A stretch of 64,000 nt of DNA from Pogonophryne albipinna (GCA_028583405.1 JAPTMU010000032.1:707001-771000), one strand, 5' to 3'. Positions 20,745 to 31,990 are shown, counted from the stretch's first letter. Numbers and translations: made by a program. The notes: generated from the sequence alone by a model not told the origin.

Positions 20745-22217
20745 TTGGACCCTCCCAAAGCCCCTTCCCCCTCCTCCCTTCAGTCAAGCGACTTTGTTAA
20801 CCACTTTGACAAAAAGGTTGATGATATTCGCTCTTCTTTTTCTGACTCACCTTTACTCACCGCTGGGTCACCTGACCCACCTTTCACCCACACACTAACC
20901 TCCTTCTGCCCTCTCTCTCCAAGTGAGGTTCTTACCCTCATTACCTCTGCCCGTCCTACCACCTGTCCTCTGGACCCTATCCCTTCAAACCTCCTTCAGA
21001 CTATCGCTCCTGATATTCTACCGTTTCTCACCCATTTCATCAACACTTATCTAACTTCTGGTCACTTTCCAAACAGTCTCAAGGAGGCAAGAGTAAACCC
21101 TCTCCTAAAGAAACCCACTCTCAACCCGTCTGATGTTATAAACTACAGGCCTGTCTCTCTCCTCCCGTTCCTGTCTAAAACACTTGAACGCGCTGTCTTT
21201 AAACAACTCTCCTGTTATCTCCATCAGAACAACCTTCTGGATCCGCACCAGTCTGGTTTCAAGGCAGGTCACTCCACAGAAACTGCCCTCCTTGCTGTCA
21301 CTGAGGAACTGCACACGGCTAAAGCAGCCTCCCTCTCCTCTGTCATCATCCTTCTGGACCTGTCTGCTGCATTCGACACGGTGAACCATCAGATCCTCCT
21401 TCGCACTCTCCAAGAACTTGGAGTTTCAGACTCTGCACTTTCCCTCATCACCTCATACCTCAAAGACCGCACCTACAGGGTTACTTGGAGAGGGTCGGAG
21501 TCCGACCCTTGTCAATTAACTACAGGGGTCCCTCAGGGCTCTGTTCTTGGTCCCCTCCTCTTCTCCTTGTACACAAACTCGCTTGGATCAGTCATTAGCC
21601 CGCATGGTTTTTCATACCACTGCTACGCTGACGACACCCAATTAATTCTGTCCTTTCCCCGCTCAGAGACCCAGGTCGTCGCACGCATCTCTGCTTGTCT
21701 AGCTGACATCTCTCAGTGGATGTCTGCTCACCACTTCAAGCTCAACCTTGACAAGACTGAACTGCTTTTCCTTCCGGGAAAAGATTGTCCCACTCTTGAC
21801 CTGACAATCAACATCGGCACCTCTGTTTCCCCGACTCAGACTTCAAGGAATCTGGGTGTGACCCTAGATAACAACCTGTCCTTCACTGCAAACATAGCTG
21901 CTACAACCCGCTGCTGCAGATACACGCTTTACAACATCAGGAGGATACGTCCCCAGCTGACCCTGAAAGCAACGCAGGTTCTGGTCCAGGCTCTCGTCAT
22001 CTCACGCCTAGACTACTGCAACTCCCTCCTGGCTGGTCTACCTGCATGTGCCATCCGACCTCTGCAGCTCATCCAGAATGCAGCGGCTCGTCTGGTCTTC
22101 AACCTTCCTAAATTCTCCCACACCACGCCGCTCCTCCGCTCCCTTCACTGGCTTCTGGTAACTGCTAGAATCCACTTCAAGACAATGGTACTTGCATACC
22201 ATGCTGCGAATGGATCT
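20745..22217 (+). pseudogene. L2-A LINE reverse transcriptase (ORF2 fragment)
   Basis: An open frame of about 490 LINE codons that reads into the L2-B insertion at its end. Order: the inter-domain region (FDKKVDDIRSSF), then RT motifs VNPLLKKPTLNPSDVINYRP, DPHQSGFKAGHSTETALLAV, LDLSAAFDTVNH and GVPQGSVLGPLLFSLYTNSL, and the catalytic CYADDTQLIL. After that comes the C-terminal RNA-binding-like region (SRLDYCNSLLAGLP, NAAARLVFNLPKF). The frame is uninterrupted through the RT, so the copy is fairly young, but it lacks ORF1 and part of the endonuclease, and its 3' third is displaced by insertions. Confidence 0.8.
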
Positions 22218-22827
22218 CATTTCATTTCATTTCAAACCTTTATTTATACAGATGAATCCCATTGAGATCATTGATCTCTTTTCAAGGAGACCTGCTTCAA
22301 GTAGTGAAACATAAAACAATAAATAGAACAACAAAAGGACATCATACAGCATCATTTACATAATTATCCACATAAACAGGTACCAATAGCTTCCGATTGA
22401 CTAGCATCCAACCGAGCTTTAAAAACATTTAGTGGCACCAGATTGTTCAGTTTCCATTTATTTGCAGACTATTCCAAGACAGAGGAGCTGCGCATCTAAA
22501 ATCTGTCTTCCCTAAGACAGTCCTAGCAGTTGTGCACATTTAATAAAACCACAGCATTCGATCTCAGGCAGTAGCACTTACAATTTTCCGTGAGATCAGG
22601 AGCAGATATACGATGGAAGTTTCCCTAACATGGCTTTGTATATAAAAATGTACCAGTGACTGAGCCTCCGTACAGTTAGTGAAAGCAAACCAGCCCTTGC
22701 ATACAGGGTACAGTGATGGGTTAATGCTTTACAGTTCGTCACAAATCTCAGTGCACTGTGATACGCAGCATCTAACTTGACCAGGCAATTGGCAGGTGCA
22801 TTCATATACATCAAATCACCATAGTCT
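22218..22827 (-). mobile_element. L2-B LINE copy, 5'-truncated, reverse orientation
   Basis: Same family as 2740-5880: the minus-strand peptide MYMNAPANCLVKLDAAYHSA matches the copy at about 5275-5330. The tail (CATTTCATTTCATTTCAAAC read on the plus strand) is at 22218. The insertion is flanked by ATCT at 22214-22217 and 22828-22831, and removing it rejoins the L2-A sequence GGATCTGGCCC. About 610 bp; only the C-terminal ORF2 and 3' UTR remain. Confidence 0.8.
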
Positions 22828-22870
22828 ATCTGGCCCTTCCTACATCCAGGACATGGTTAAACCGTACACC

Positions 22871-23319
22871 CAGGGGCGGACTGGCCATCTGTAGAATCTG
22901 GAGAACCACAGAACGGCCGGTGGTCAAGGGCCGTTGACGGCCGGCCCTTTAAAAATATGTTTTTTAACGTCATCATTTAAGTTGCGCTAACGGCCGACAG
23001 AGGGCGACAGCGGCCGCTAATGCAGTTGTGTGGTTCTTATCTGTCAAATAATCACACACGAAGAAGAAAAAAGGCCGGCCACACGAAGAGAAGTGATAAG
23101 ACACCGCGGCAGACATGGAGAATGAAAAAACATGGATAAAAATCAAAGAAAACGAAAAGAAAAAAGTGGGGCCGAGAAGGCAAGAGAAAAAAAGGTGAAG
23201 TCACTCGCAGGTGAAGCATATAAATGTCGCAAATTGACAGCGGATTTCTAACATTTGACATTTCATGTGGCCGGACTGGGTCAGTTTCCAGGGCTGAATT
23301 TTAGTCCCAGTCCGCCCCC
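22871..23319 (+). mobile_element. hAT-like element with transposase first-exon remnant
   Basis: Starts CAGGGGCGGACTGGCCATCT and ends CAGTCCGCCCCC, giving roughly 10-bp inverted ends. It splits the L2-A phrase TACACCCCAGCACG. No clean 8-bp duplication is visible at the C-rich right junction. Inside, a short frame from about 23132 reads MDKNQRKRKEKSGAEKAREK and then LAGEAYKCRKLTADF, the typical opening of fish hAT transposases. It then stops, so the element is non-autonomous. Confidence 0.6.
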
Positions 23320-23442
23320 CCAGCACGTGCACTCCGCTCTGCATCAGCCAAACAGCTCGCTGCACCCTCACTGCGAGGGGGACCCAAGTTCCCATCAGCA
23401 AAAACACGTGGGTTTGCTATCCTGGCTCCAAAATGGTGGAAC

Positions 23443-23955
23443 TGTTATGGTTATCTGAGAGGACCCAAACGCAGGACACGGCAGTGTGGTTACAAAGGTT
23501 TTTATTTGGAGGAGAAGGAGCGTGGAGAGTAATCCGGCTGGAGAGTATCCACTGGAGAGTAATCCACTGGAGAGTAATCCACCGGAGAGTAATCCACTGG
23601 AGAGTAATCCACTGGAGAGTAATCCACTGGAGAGTAGTCCTGGAGCACAAGAAGAACAGGTAATAATAATATTCAGGTGTAGCGGAAATCGTAACTCTTT
23701 CTAGGAAGGCTGTGAAGGCTGAGAGTTTACCACTGGGGTTTAACAACGATCTGGCGCTGACAGGTTGTGGAGCCTCTGCTGATATGCCATTTGTAATGGT
23801 TGATGGAAAACAGGTGTGTCGCAGAGGAGGGTGCTCAACTGATTGCAGCAGGTGGAGATTTGAGCCGGGAGCCAGGAGTGACAGGCACCACGCCCACACA
23901 GACAGGAAAGGGAAAACACACACAAGGGAGGTGGCTGGAGAATACAACCACCACA
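23443..23955 (-). repeat. 3' LTR of Gypsy element 1, with internal 15-bp minisatellite
   Basis: 513 bp, TGTTATGG...CCACCACA on the plus strand. Between about 23515 and 23640 it contains eight or so units of a 15-bp repeat with core GAGAGTAATCCACTG. The minisatellite has the same number and order of variants as in the other LTR. Confidence 0.88.
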
Positions 23956-24210
23956 GTACCCCCCCTTAAGGGACGCCTCCAGGCGGTTCTACCAGGTCTA
24001 CCAGGTCTTCCAGGGTTATCCCGGTGGAAGTCCCGTATCAGAGATGCGCCCACGATGTCTCGCCGGGGAACCCAACACCTCTCCTCTAGACCATAGCCCT
24101 CCCCAATCCACCAGATATTGGAATCCCCTTCCACGGCGACGAACGTCCAACAATCGCCTGACGGTGGTAGGTTGGGTGATTATTAATGATGCGGGGGGGT
24201 GGGGGAACAC
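23835..24210 (-). pseudogene. Gypsy element 1 chromodomain, split between frames
   Basis: Chromodomain-like residues occur in two frames: [19 protein letters not shown] in one, then [20 protein letters not shown] and LIRDFHRD in the other. One indel near 24115 therefore separates the halves. In chromoviruses this domain tethers integrase to chromatin. The intact equivalent is in Gypsy element 2 at about 45600-45760. Confidence 0.65.
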
Positions 24211-24716
24211 CTCACTGGAGGAGACAAAGGACTGCTGGCTACAGGTTTCAATAGAGAGACATGAAATGTCGGATGAACCTTCATGTGTGAGGGAAGTTTG
24301 AGTTTGACTGCAGATGGATTAATAATGGAGTCGATGATGAAGGGGCCGACATACCGTGGAGTAAGTTTTTTGACTCTGTCTTGAGTGGGAGATCTTTGGA
24401 AGAAAGCCAAACACTCTGACCTGGTAAGTAGTTGGGGGCCGGGGTCCTGTGGCGGGTCTGCGATGAGGCGGTTGCGGGCAGCGGAGCGGAGCAGGGCTGC
24501 TCGGGTGTCATTCCACACCTTACGACAGCGACGAAGGTGGGCCTGAACGGAGGGAACAGCAACTTCCTCTTCCTGGGCTGGAAACAGAGGTGGTTGGAAA
24601 CCCATGGCACAATGAAAAGGTGAAATACCTGTGGCTGCACTTGGCAGGGAGTTGTGGGCATACTCGATCCATGGCAGATGTGGGCCCCCATGACGAAGGG
24701 TTCCTGAAAGCCACAC
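24183..24716 (-). pseudogene. Gypsy element 1 integrase C-terminal part, shifted frame
   Basis: 177 residues with [20 protein letters not shown], then [20 protein letters not shown] and the [12 protein letters not shown] and [13 protein letters not shown] motifs of the integrase C-terminal (GPY/F-like) domain. It continues the integrase that leaves frame near 24705, so a one-base indel separates the two. Confidence 0.75.
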
Positions 24717-26500
24717 AACGAAGAGCCGACCCCAGATCCTGGTTGGCCCGTTCCGTTTGCCCGTTTGTCTGAGGATGATAGCCAGATGACAGGCTCACCG
24801 ATGCTCCCAGAGCCTGACAGAAGGCCTTCCAAACGTGGGAAATGAACTGGGGGCCCCGGTCAGAGACGACGTCGGTGGGGATCCCATGAAGTCGAACTAC
24901 ATGGTTGACCAGAAGATCTGCAGTCTCTCGGGCAGTGGGAAGCTTGGAAAGAGCCACAAAGTGTACCATCTTTGAGAATCTGTCCACAATAGTTAGGATG
25001 ATGGTATTTCCTTGTGAAAGTGGAAGTCCAGTAACAAAATCCAATGCCACATGCGACCAAGGGCGACTAGGTACCGGCAGTGGGCGAAGCAGGCCAGAGG
25101 GAGGCTGGTGGGAGGACTTGGCGCGGGCACACACTGTACAGGCAGCAACAAAGGCCCTGGTGTCTTGAGCCATGGAAAGCCACCAGAACCGTTGTTTAAG
25201 AATGAACAGTGTGCGATGGGCACCAGGATGACATGAGAAACGAGAGGCGTGTGCCCACTGCAGGACCTTGGAGCGAACAGGGGTAGGCACAAAAAGACTA
25301 TTAGCTGGGCAGTTACCTGGGTTAGGCTGCGTTCGCTGGGCCTCCCTGACCAATGACTCAATCTCCAAGGTAACAGCCCCCACCACGCAGGAGGCAGGCA
25401 GGATAGTGTCTGGACTGGCAGCTGGTCCATCGGAAGCGAACTGGCGAGAGAGGGCGTCAGGCTTGAGGTTCCGTGACCCTGGACGGTAGGTGAGGGTAAA
25501 TGAGAAGCGGCCGAAATACAGGGCCCATCGAGCCTGACGGGAGTTAAGGCGCTTGGCAGATTGGATGTACGCCAGGTTCTTGTGGTCCGTCCATACAATA
25601 AAAGGGAGTTCAGCTCCCTCCAGCCAGTGCCTCCACTCCTCTAGGGCAAGTTTGACAGCCAGCAGCTCTCTGTTACCCACGTCATAGTTCTTCTCAGCTG
25701 GGGTGAGGCGGCGAGAGAAAAATGCACAAGGATGCAATTTTTGGTCTCGTTCCGAGCGCTGGGAAAGAACTGCTCCTACCCCGGTGTTGGAGGCATCGAC
25801 CTCCACAGTGAACTGGCGAGAGGGATCAGGGTGGATGAGCACAGGGGCAGTGGTGAAGAGTCTCTTTAGCTCTGAAAAGGCTGCATCGCACTCTGGGGTC
25901 CAGGAAAAGCCAGTTGTGGGGGAAGTGAGTCTGGTTAAAGGACCCGCCACTCTGCTGTAGTCCCTGATGAAGCGCCGATAGAAATTGGCGAAACCAAGAA
26001 ACTGTTGAAGCAGTTTGACTGAGGTTGGTTTGGGCCACCCCGCCACCGCTTGGATCTTCTCAGGGTCGGATCTAAGCTTTCCTTCCTCAACGATGTAGCC
26101 CAGGAATGAGACTGTGTTTACATGGAATTCGCATTTCTCCGCCTTTACAAAGAGTCTGTTCTCCAGGAGTCTCTGCAGCACCTGCCTGACATGGATAATG
26201 TGCTCCTCCTTTTTACGAGAGAATATGAGGATGTCATCCAGGTAGACAAAGACTGACCGGTTGAGGAGGTCACGTAGCACATCGTTCACCATCGACTGAA
26301 AGACTGCAGGGGCATTCGTCAGTCCAAAAGGCATCACCAGATACTCGAAGTGACCGAGTGGTGTGTTAAAGGCCGTCTTCCACTCGTCCCCTTCTCGGAT
26401 TCTGACGAGGTGGTAGGCATTGCGGAGGTCCAGTTTGGAAAAGATTGTGGCTTCCTGGAGGGGTTCAAAGGCGGAGTTAATGAGGGGTAGTGGGTATTTG
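24520..26500 (-). pseudogene. Gypsy element 1 pol: reverse transcriptase, RNase H, integrase
   Basis: The frame downstream of the first pol break; family sequence runs from about 26500 to 24705. Motifs: [13 protein letters not shown] and [12 protein letters not shown] (catalytic YLDD), RNase H ([31 protein letters not shown]), and the integrase zinc-binding HHCC ([13 protein letters not shown]...CTVCARAK). The integrase core follows with [21 protein letters not shown] and [19 protein letters not shown], giving the D-D-E acidic triad. The copy cannot make a continuous Gag-Pol. Confidence 0.82.
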
Positions 26501-28337
26501 TTTTTACAGTAATGGCATTGAGACCCCTGTAATCAATGCAGGGCCGCAGTGAGCGGTCCTTCTTGGAGACGAAGAAAAACCCAGCACCGACCGGGGAGGA
26601 GGATGGCCGAATGACACCGGCAGCCAGGGAGTCATGGATGTAATTCTCCATGGATTTTCTCTCAGGGCGAGACAGGTTGAACAGACGTGAGGAAGGCAGA
26701 GGGGCCCCGGAAAGGAGGTCAATGGGACAGTCGTAGGGTCGATGAGGAGGAAGAGAAAGAGCTCGCTGTTTACTGAACACCTCTCCTAGGTGATGATATT
26801 CAGTGGGAACAGATGACAGGTCAGGCGGCTCGATCTTGAGTGGTGACGAGGCGGCCTCTGCTGGCGGTAGGGCAGACTGCAGGCATGAGGATAAGCAAAA
26901 AGAACTCCAACTAATGATCTTGCCAGTTACCCAATCAATCTGGGGGTTGTGTGTTCTTAACCAGGGATGGCCCAACACTATGGGGGCCTGAGGTGAGGAA
27001 ATTAGGTGAAACTGAATAAACTCACGATGGTTTCCAGACAGAATGAGGTTTACCGGCTTGGTGCGGTGAGTGACTTGGGCCAGGAATTTTCCATTTAGAG
27101 CATTAGCACTAAGAGGTGAATCTAACACTTCGCAGGAAATTCCTGCCTGAGCTGCAATGTCAATGTCCAAAAAATTCTCATCCGCCCCCGAGTCCACTAA
27201 GGCGAGCAGGGGTAGGGACTGTTGGTTGCAGCAAAGCATGGCTTCTAGCTGCGTTCTGGGTCGGGGGTTGAGAGAGGAGGAAGGGCTCGCCAGAATCCCC
27301 ACAGCTACTGACGAGCCTGACCTTTTTGGCAGACTAGGACAGGAGGAAACGAGATGACTGGTTTGGCTGCAATAAACACATTCCCCAGCGTGGATCCTTC
27401 TAGCACGCTCAGATGGTGAGAGGCGGGCCCTTCCCACTTGCATGGGCTCATCTCCATGGGATGAGACTGAGTAAGGAGTCGGGAAAGATCGGGGGATTGG
27501 GGTAGTGGCAGTGCCAATTTGGGGATCAAGTGAGAAGTCGCTGGGATTGGAGTGACGGCTAGTCCTATCCCTACGTCTCTCTCTGAGGCGATTATCAATC
27601 TTAATGGCTGTGGCAATTAAATTATCCAAGCTACCTGGATCATCCCTAGCCGCTAGCTCGTCTTTAATTGCTTCGTTCAGCCCCTGAAGAAAAGCATCCT
27701 GTAGTGGCTCGTTATTCCAGCGTGAGTCGGAAGCCACTGTTCTAAACTCGACTGAAAATTCGGCTACACTACGGGAGCCCTGCCGGAGAGAAAGAAGGCG
27801 CCTAGCAGCGTCCCTCCCCCGTACCGGGTGATCAAAAACTTTTTTCATTTCGGAAATGAAAGTATCGTATGACCAGCAAATTTGTGGCTGGCTCTCCCTA
27901 ACAGCTGTAGCCCAATCTAAAGCCCTCCCCCTCAACAGACTCATTACATAGGCTACCCTAGCCCCATCTGTGTGATAAGTACTAGGCTGCTGCTCAAAAA
28001 CTAACGTACACTGGAACAAAAAGGCTCTACAAATACCCAAATCTCCAGCGTATCGCTCAGGTGTGGGAATGACAGTCTCTCGTAGCTGATGGAGGAATGC
28101 GGCAGGAGGGGGGGGAGGGGCTGTCGGCTGTGCCGCGGGCTGCGGAGGAAAAGCCTGTGAGGTGAGCAGTTCTACCTGCGTGCCGATCCTTTGCATATTA
28201 ACGGAGAGATTCCGGAGAGTCTCCATTGCCTCACGGAGAACTGTATCCTGATGCCCCACGAGAGCGCCTTGACTGGCCAGGGCTTGGCAGAGTTCGTCCG
28301 TAGTTTTGGCCTGGTAGCCGGTGTCCGCTGGGTCCAT
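26334..28337 (-). CDS. Gypsy element 1 gag-protease-partial RT frame
   Basis: 667 codons from ATG at 28337, 16 bases after the 5' LTR. Gag (coat-like RNA-packaging protein): capsid-like region ([39 protein letters not shown]), then one CCHC knuckle, [14 protein letters not shown], at about residue 320. The same frame continues into an aspartic protease ([12 protein letters not shown]) and the first RT motif ([16 protein letters not shown]). The frame is lost near 26503 in a run of T (A on the coding strand), where one base seems missing. Here gag and pol are in one frame, whereas Gypsy element 2 uses two. Confidence 0.82.
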   Translation of the reverse strand: MDPADTGYQAKTTDELCQALASQGALVGHQDTVLREAMETLRNLSVNMQRIGTQVELLTSQAFPPQPAAQPTAPPPPPAAFLHQLRETVIPTPERYAGDLGICRAFLFQCTLVFEQQPSTYHTDGARVAYVMSLLRGRALDWATAVRESQPQICWSYDTFISEMKKVFDHPVRGRDAARRLLSLRQGSRSVAEFSVEFRTVASDSRWNNEPLQDAFLQGLNEAIKDELAARDDPGSLDNLIATAIKIDNRLRERRRDRTSRHSNPSDFSLDPQIGTATTPIPRSFPTPYSVSSHGDEPMQVGRARLSPSERARRIHAGECVYCSQTSHLVSSCPSLPKRSGSSVAVGILASPSSSLNPRPRTQLEAMLCCNQQSLPLLALVDSGADENFLDIDIAAQAGISCEVLDSPLSANALNGKFLAQVTHRTKPVNLILSGNHREFIQFHLISSPQAPIVLGHPWLRTHNPQIDWVTGKIISWSSFCLSSCLQSALPPAEAASSPLKIEPPDLSSVPTEYHHLGEVFSKQRALSLPPHRPYDCPIDLLSGAPLPSSRLFNLSRPERKSMENYIHDSLAAGVIRPSSSPVGAGFFFVSKKDRSLRPCIDYRGLNAITVKTNTHYPSLTPPLNPSRKPQSFPNWTSAMPTTSSESEKGTSGRRPLTHHSVTSSIW

Positions 28338-28353
28338 ACTGGCCAGATCGTTC

Positions 28354-28866
28354 TGTTATGGTTATCTGAGAGGACCCAAACGCAGGACACGGCAGTGTGG
28401 TTACAAAGGTTTTTATTTGGAGGAGAAGGAGCGTGGAGAGTAATCCGGCTGGAGAGTATCCACTGGAGAGTAATCCACTGGAGAGTAATCCACCGGAGAG
28501 TAATCCACTGGAGAGTAATCCACTGGAGAGTAATCCACTGGAGAGTAGTCCTGGAGCACAAGAAGAACAGGTAATAATAATATTCAGGTGTAGCGGAAAT
28601 CGTAACTCTTTCTAGGAAGGCTGTGAAGGCTGAGAGTTTACCACTGGGGTTTAACAACGATCTGGCGCTGACAGGTTGTGGAGCCTCTGCTGATATGCCA
28701 TTTGTAATGGTTGATGGAAAACAGGTGTGTCGCAGAGGAGGGTGCTCAACTGATTGCAGCAGGTGGAGATTTGAGCCGGGAGCCAGGAGTGACAGGCACC
28801 ACGCCCACACAGACAGGAAAGGGAAAACACACACAAGGGAGGTGGCTGGAGAATACAACCACCACA
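28354..28866 (-). repeat. 5' LTR of Gypsy element 1
   Basis: 513 bp, the same as 23443-23955 at every position I compared, including the 15-bp minisatellite. On the minus strand it is the promoter-bearing 5' LTR. It abuts the GGAAC target duplication at 28867. Confidence 0.88.
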
Positions 28867-28871
28867 GGAAC

Positions 28872-29165
28872 GAGCTCCCCATTGACATCAGGACAGCATA
28901 AAGCTTACACACCTTCCGGCGCAGACTGAAAACTCATCTCTTTCGACTCCACTTCGAGCGACAGAACTATTAACAAAGCACTTATATACTAATAAAGGAC
29001 TGGCTTATCTAAAGCCAGTTGAGTAGCACTTGAAATGTTTTTGCTCTATGAAACCTGATGTACTTATATGATTCTGTTTTCTTCAAGTTTGTATTTTGTT
29101 GGTCGAACGCACTTATTGTAAGTCGCTTTGGATAAAAGCGTCAGCTAAATGCAATGTAATATAAT
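28872..29165 (+). mobile_element. L2-A LINE 3' terminus
   Basis: The end of the L2-A ORF2 (PIDIRTA-like, then TFRRRLKTHLFRLHFER-like sequence) and its 3' UTR with GTCGCTTTGGATAAAAGCGT and the ATGTAATATAATG tail. Part of the LINE entry at 20010-29165. Confidence 0.75.
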
Positions 29166-29486
29166 GTATAACTTTATCAGTTTAAAAAAAATAAATAAAC
29201 GAACCTGAAAACGTGATCAATTCCCAATGATGCATTATATTTTCACGAGAATTTTACATTATCTGTTGCTAGGTTTTAGATTATCAGTAGGTAAAAGTGG
29301 TATCACAATTAGTCAGTCGGAATATTTTATTACATTATGCCCAGGTACTCATAAGAACATATCCTAGATGTCTGAGAACATCCAGAGATTACATTATAAA
29401 CTTAATTTTAGCCTCTTCACCTCATTGGAGTCAAGAATTACTGTCAAGCTCACCAAGAAACAGCATCGCGTATGAAGGCTGAATGA
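29166..29486. other. No gene recognised
   Basis: AT-rich spacer between the L2-A tail and element X copy B. No gene or repeat identified. Confidence 0.45.
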
Positions 29487-29827
29487 AAATGGATAGATAC
29501 ATGTTGAAAAGAATTGTAATCACATGTCTTAGAACAAAGAGGGTTACTGAGTGGAACGAGTGGTGTCATAAATGTTGTATTTAATATGTTAATATATTGT
29601 TTAATGTTACACTTCACACAAGTCACGACTGTTTGCAGTTAATGTCGTTGCCGTGTGTAACGTTAGTTTATATAATGTGCAGCGCTTCAAACAGTGTGCA
29701 GTTAAAGGCATTTTATAATGTTATAATTTGTTTGCAGTTCATAAAGTCACCACTAGGAGTGCTAATGGTATTGTTATCTTTAAGTTCGCCGTTCTTAGCC
29801 TCACTTCCGGTTTAGCGTTAGAGAAAC
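29487..29827. mobile_element. Unclassified element X, copy B, part 1
   Basis: Inverted counterpart of 18526-18872. It ends at the AGAGAAAC duplication (29820-29827) of the P-like transposon; element X resumes at 37083. Confidence 0.75.
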
Positions 29828-29856
29828 CATAGACATATAAAGAGTAGACGCCGCAT
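29828..29856. repeat. Left terminal inverted repeat of the P-like transposon
   Basis: 29 bp, exact reverse complement of 37054-37082. A P element is cut near such ends by its transposase. Confidence 0.88.
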
Positions 29857-30222
29857 AGACCGCTACTGCCTATTGGCGCTGACGAGCCGTGGGGCCGCCA
29901 TCTTGGACCGGTCACCCGCTTCACTCAGTGTAATCTGTCTGACAGGCGCAATGAAGTGTCAGCGCATTTAATCAATCATAACTCGCTGAATACAAAACTG
30001 ATTTTCACGGGGGTTTTTTCTGCAAACGTCATATATGTAGGCATGATACCGGACACATGATTCGGCATATTTTAATATTCATAGTAGGCTTAACAGCAAT
30101 AGAATATTCTGGTATTTGATAGCCTATATGTTATGTATGATAGGTAATTTGCAAAAGACACACGATATATAATATAGGCTAATATATACACACACACACA
30201 CATATAAAAAAACACTAATGTC

Positions 30223-31990
30223 CAGAGGTGTGGACTCGAGTCACATGACTTGGACTCGAGTCAGACTCGAGTCACCAATTTGATGACTTGAGACTCGACT
30301 TGACAAAATCACAAAAGACTTGCGACTCGACTTGGACTTGAACACCAATGACTTGGGACTTGACTTGGACTTGAGCCTTCTGACTTGAGGTGACTTGATA
30401 CTTTAATTCAGAGGCCTCCAACACGCCGATCGCGAGATGCCGCTAGAAGAGCAGACTCCCGTCGGGGAGAGCAGAATCTCCAGCCGCTCCTACTCTTGCT
30501 GAGATTCCTTGCAGGCAGGGGCGGGTCTTTATTTAGCTGGGCCACCATGCGGCCAATCATATGCGAGGACACACTAGGATCATACCATTATGTGAAAGAA
30601 GGGTGTCGGGCACAGCAGGTGTAGTGGTACAGGCCAGCTACAGAGCGACGGGGAGACGGATTTAAATGCTAGAGCGTCGGAAAAAGTCAAGAAATGAACG
30701 AAAACCGAAAAAATAAGCAGCATCTGGCTGCATTTCAATGATATTGGAGAAAGCAAAGCTGAGTGCAGGATTTGTAAAATTAAAATAACCTTCGTAACCA
30801 CTCAGGATTTATTGTCAGAGGTGGGAGAAGTTCAGATCTTGTACTTGAGTAAAAGTACCAGAGTTTAGGAATACTCGGTTACGATAAAAAGTCCTGCATT
30901 CAAAATGTTACAAGTAAAAGTACAAAAGTATTAGCATCAAAATATACTTAAAGTACCACCTGCAGAGGGATCTAGATGCAGGTGTTCTTTTCCCCAGAGC
31001 CCGCCTCGCTGCACATTATCCCTTGCATAAAGATAGATTGTGGGTCCCTTATAACATGTTGTCCACAGTGGAAATAAACATTCTGGTCACCTCAACATCA
31101 GGGATCTTATCCTAAACTCCTTCTGAATCAAACCGTCACGGTAGCCTTACCTTACTGATCCCTCTTAAAATAAAAAAAAACACGTTACTTTACCAGCAGA
31201 GAGAAAATTGATTATTAAATTATGAATGTGACTAATAAAGAGCAGTTTGATTATTAAGTATTATTCTGTTGATCGATGTCATTACATTACATTACATTGC
31301 ATTTAGCTGACGCTTTTATCCAAAGCGACTTACAGTAAGTACATTCGACCAGGAAGATATAACCTTGAAGAAAACAGAATCATATAAGTACATCAGGTTT
31401 CATAGAGCCAAAACATTTCAAGTGCTACTCAACTGGCTTTAGATAAGCCAGTCCTTTATTAGTATATAAGTGCTTTGTTAGTAATTCTATCGCTCGAATT
31501 GGAGTCGAAAGAGATGAGTTTTCAGTCTGCGCCGGAATGTGTGTAAGCTTTCTGCTGTCCTGATTTCAATGGGGAGCTCATTCCACCATTTTGGAGCCAG
31601 GATAACAAACCCACGTGTTTTTGCTGATGGGAACTTGGGTCCCCCTCGCAGTGTGGGTGCAGCGAGCCGTTTGGCTGATGCAGAGCGGAGTGCATGTGCT
31701 GGGGTGTACAGTTTAACCATGTCCTGGATGTAGGAAGTACCATTGTTTTGAAGTAGATTCTAGCAATTACTGGAAGCCAGTGAAGGGAGCGGAGGAGCGG
31801 AGGAGCGGGGTGGTTACATTACATTTGGTGAAAAGCACTTAATGACTTGTGTAAGACTCGTTTTGTCAAAGTTTAGGACTTGGACTTGACTTGAACTTGC
31901 CCATCCTGACTTGAGACTTGACTCTGACTTGAGCGCAAAGACTTGAGACTTGACTCGGACTTGCAAAACAATGACTTGGTCCCACCTCTG
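30223..31990. mobile_element. hAT element (CAGAGGTG family) inside the P-like transposon
   Basis: Ends CAGAGGTGTGGACTCGAGTC and CCCACCTCTG, flanked by a perfect 8-bp duplication CTAATGTC (30215-30222 and 31991-31998), so hAT. Both subterminal regions are built of GACTTG/ACTCGAGTC repeats. No transposase is seen. Without the internal L2-A insertion it is about 1.2 kb. The same family is the one amplified with the satellite at 52279, 56009 and 59864. Confidence 0.85.
31281..31815 (-). mobile_element. L2-A LINE copy, 5'-truncated
   Basis: On the minus strand the C-terminal ORF2 peptide reads AHALRSASAKRLAAPTLRGG, then FVILAPKWWNELPIEIRTAE, and ends LKTHLFRLQFER. The 3' UTR has GTCGCTTTGGATAAAAGCGT and an (ATGTA)n tail. 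It splits the hAT phrase GATGTCATTACATTTGGTG. It is useful as the uninterrupted reference for the L2-A LINE at 20010-29165. Confidence 0.75.

Larger units (their letters stand above)
23443..28866 (-). mobile_element. Gypsy element 1 (chromodomain Ty3/Gypsy), full-length with broken pol
   Basis: A 5424-bp LTR retrotransposon on the minus strand. It has two 513-bp LTRs that I read as identical, and a perfect 5-bp target duplication GGAAC (23438-23442 and 28867-28871). Internal order from the 5' side: gag with CCHC knuckle, protease, reverse transcriptase, RNase H, integrase and chromodomain, which places it among chromoviruses. A polypurine tract (AAGGGGGGG on the minus strand) precedes the 3' LTR at 23956. 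The leader between the 5' LTR and the gag ATG is only 16 bases. At least three frame changes interrupt pol. Confidence 0.88.
20010..29165 (+). mobile_element. L2-like LINE (L2-A family) split by three insertions
   Basis: One 5'-truncated LINE whose pieces are 20010-22217, 22828-22870, 23320-23442 and 28872-29165. Its original continuity is shown by the second copy of the family at 31281-31815, which reads straight across the junctions (for example TGGTGGAATGAGCTCC against TGGTGGAAC here). The 5' end lies in the endonuclease domain (DFLEELDNPPL, then GDFNLPDREDRR-like sequence). The 3' end has GTCGCTTTGGATAAAAGCGT and an ATGTAATATAATGTA tail. The insertions are an L2-B copy, a hAT element and a complete Gypsy element. 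Confidence 0.8.

Noticed and set aside
23255..23969. Repetitive Glu-Ser-Asn-Pro and Trp-Arg-Val-Ile frames in the Gypsy LTR
   Set aside because: Produced by the 15-bp minisatellite, in several frames and both strands.
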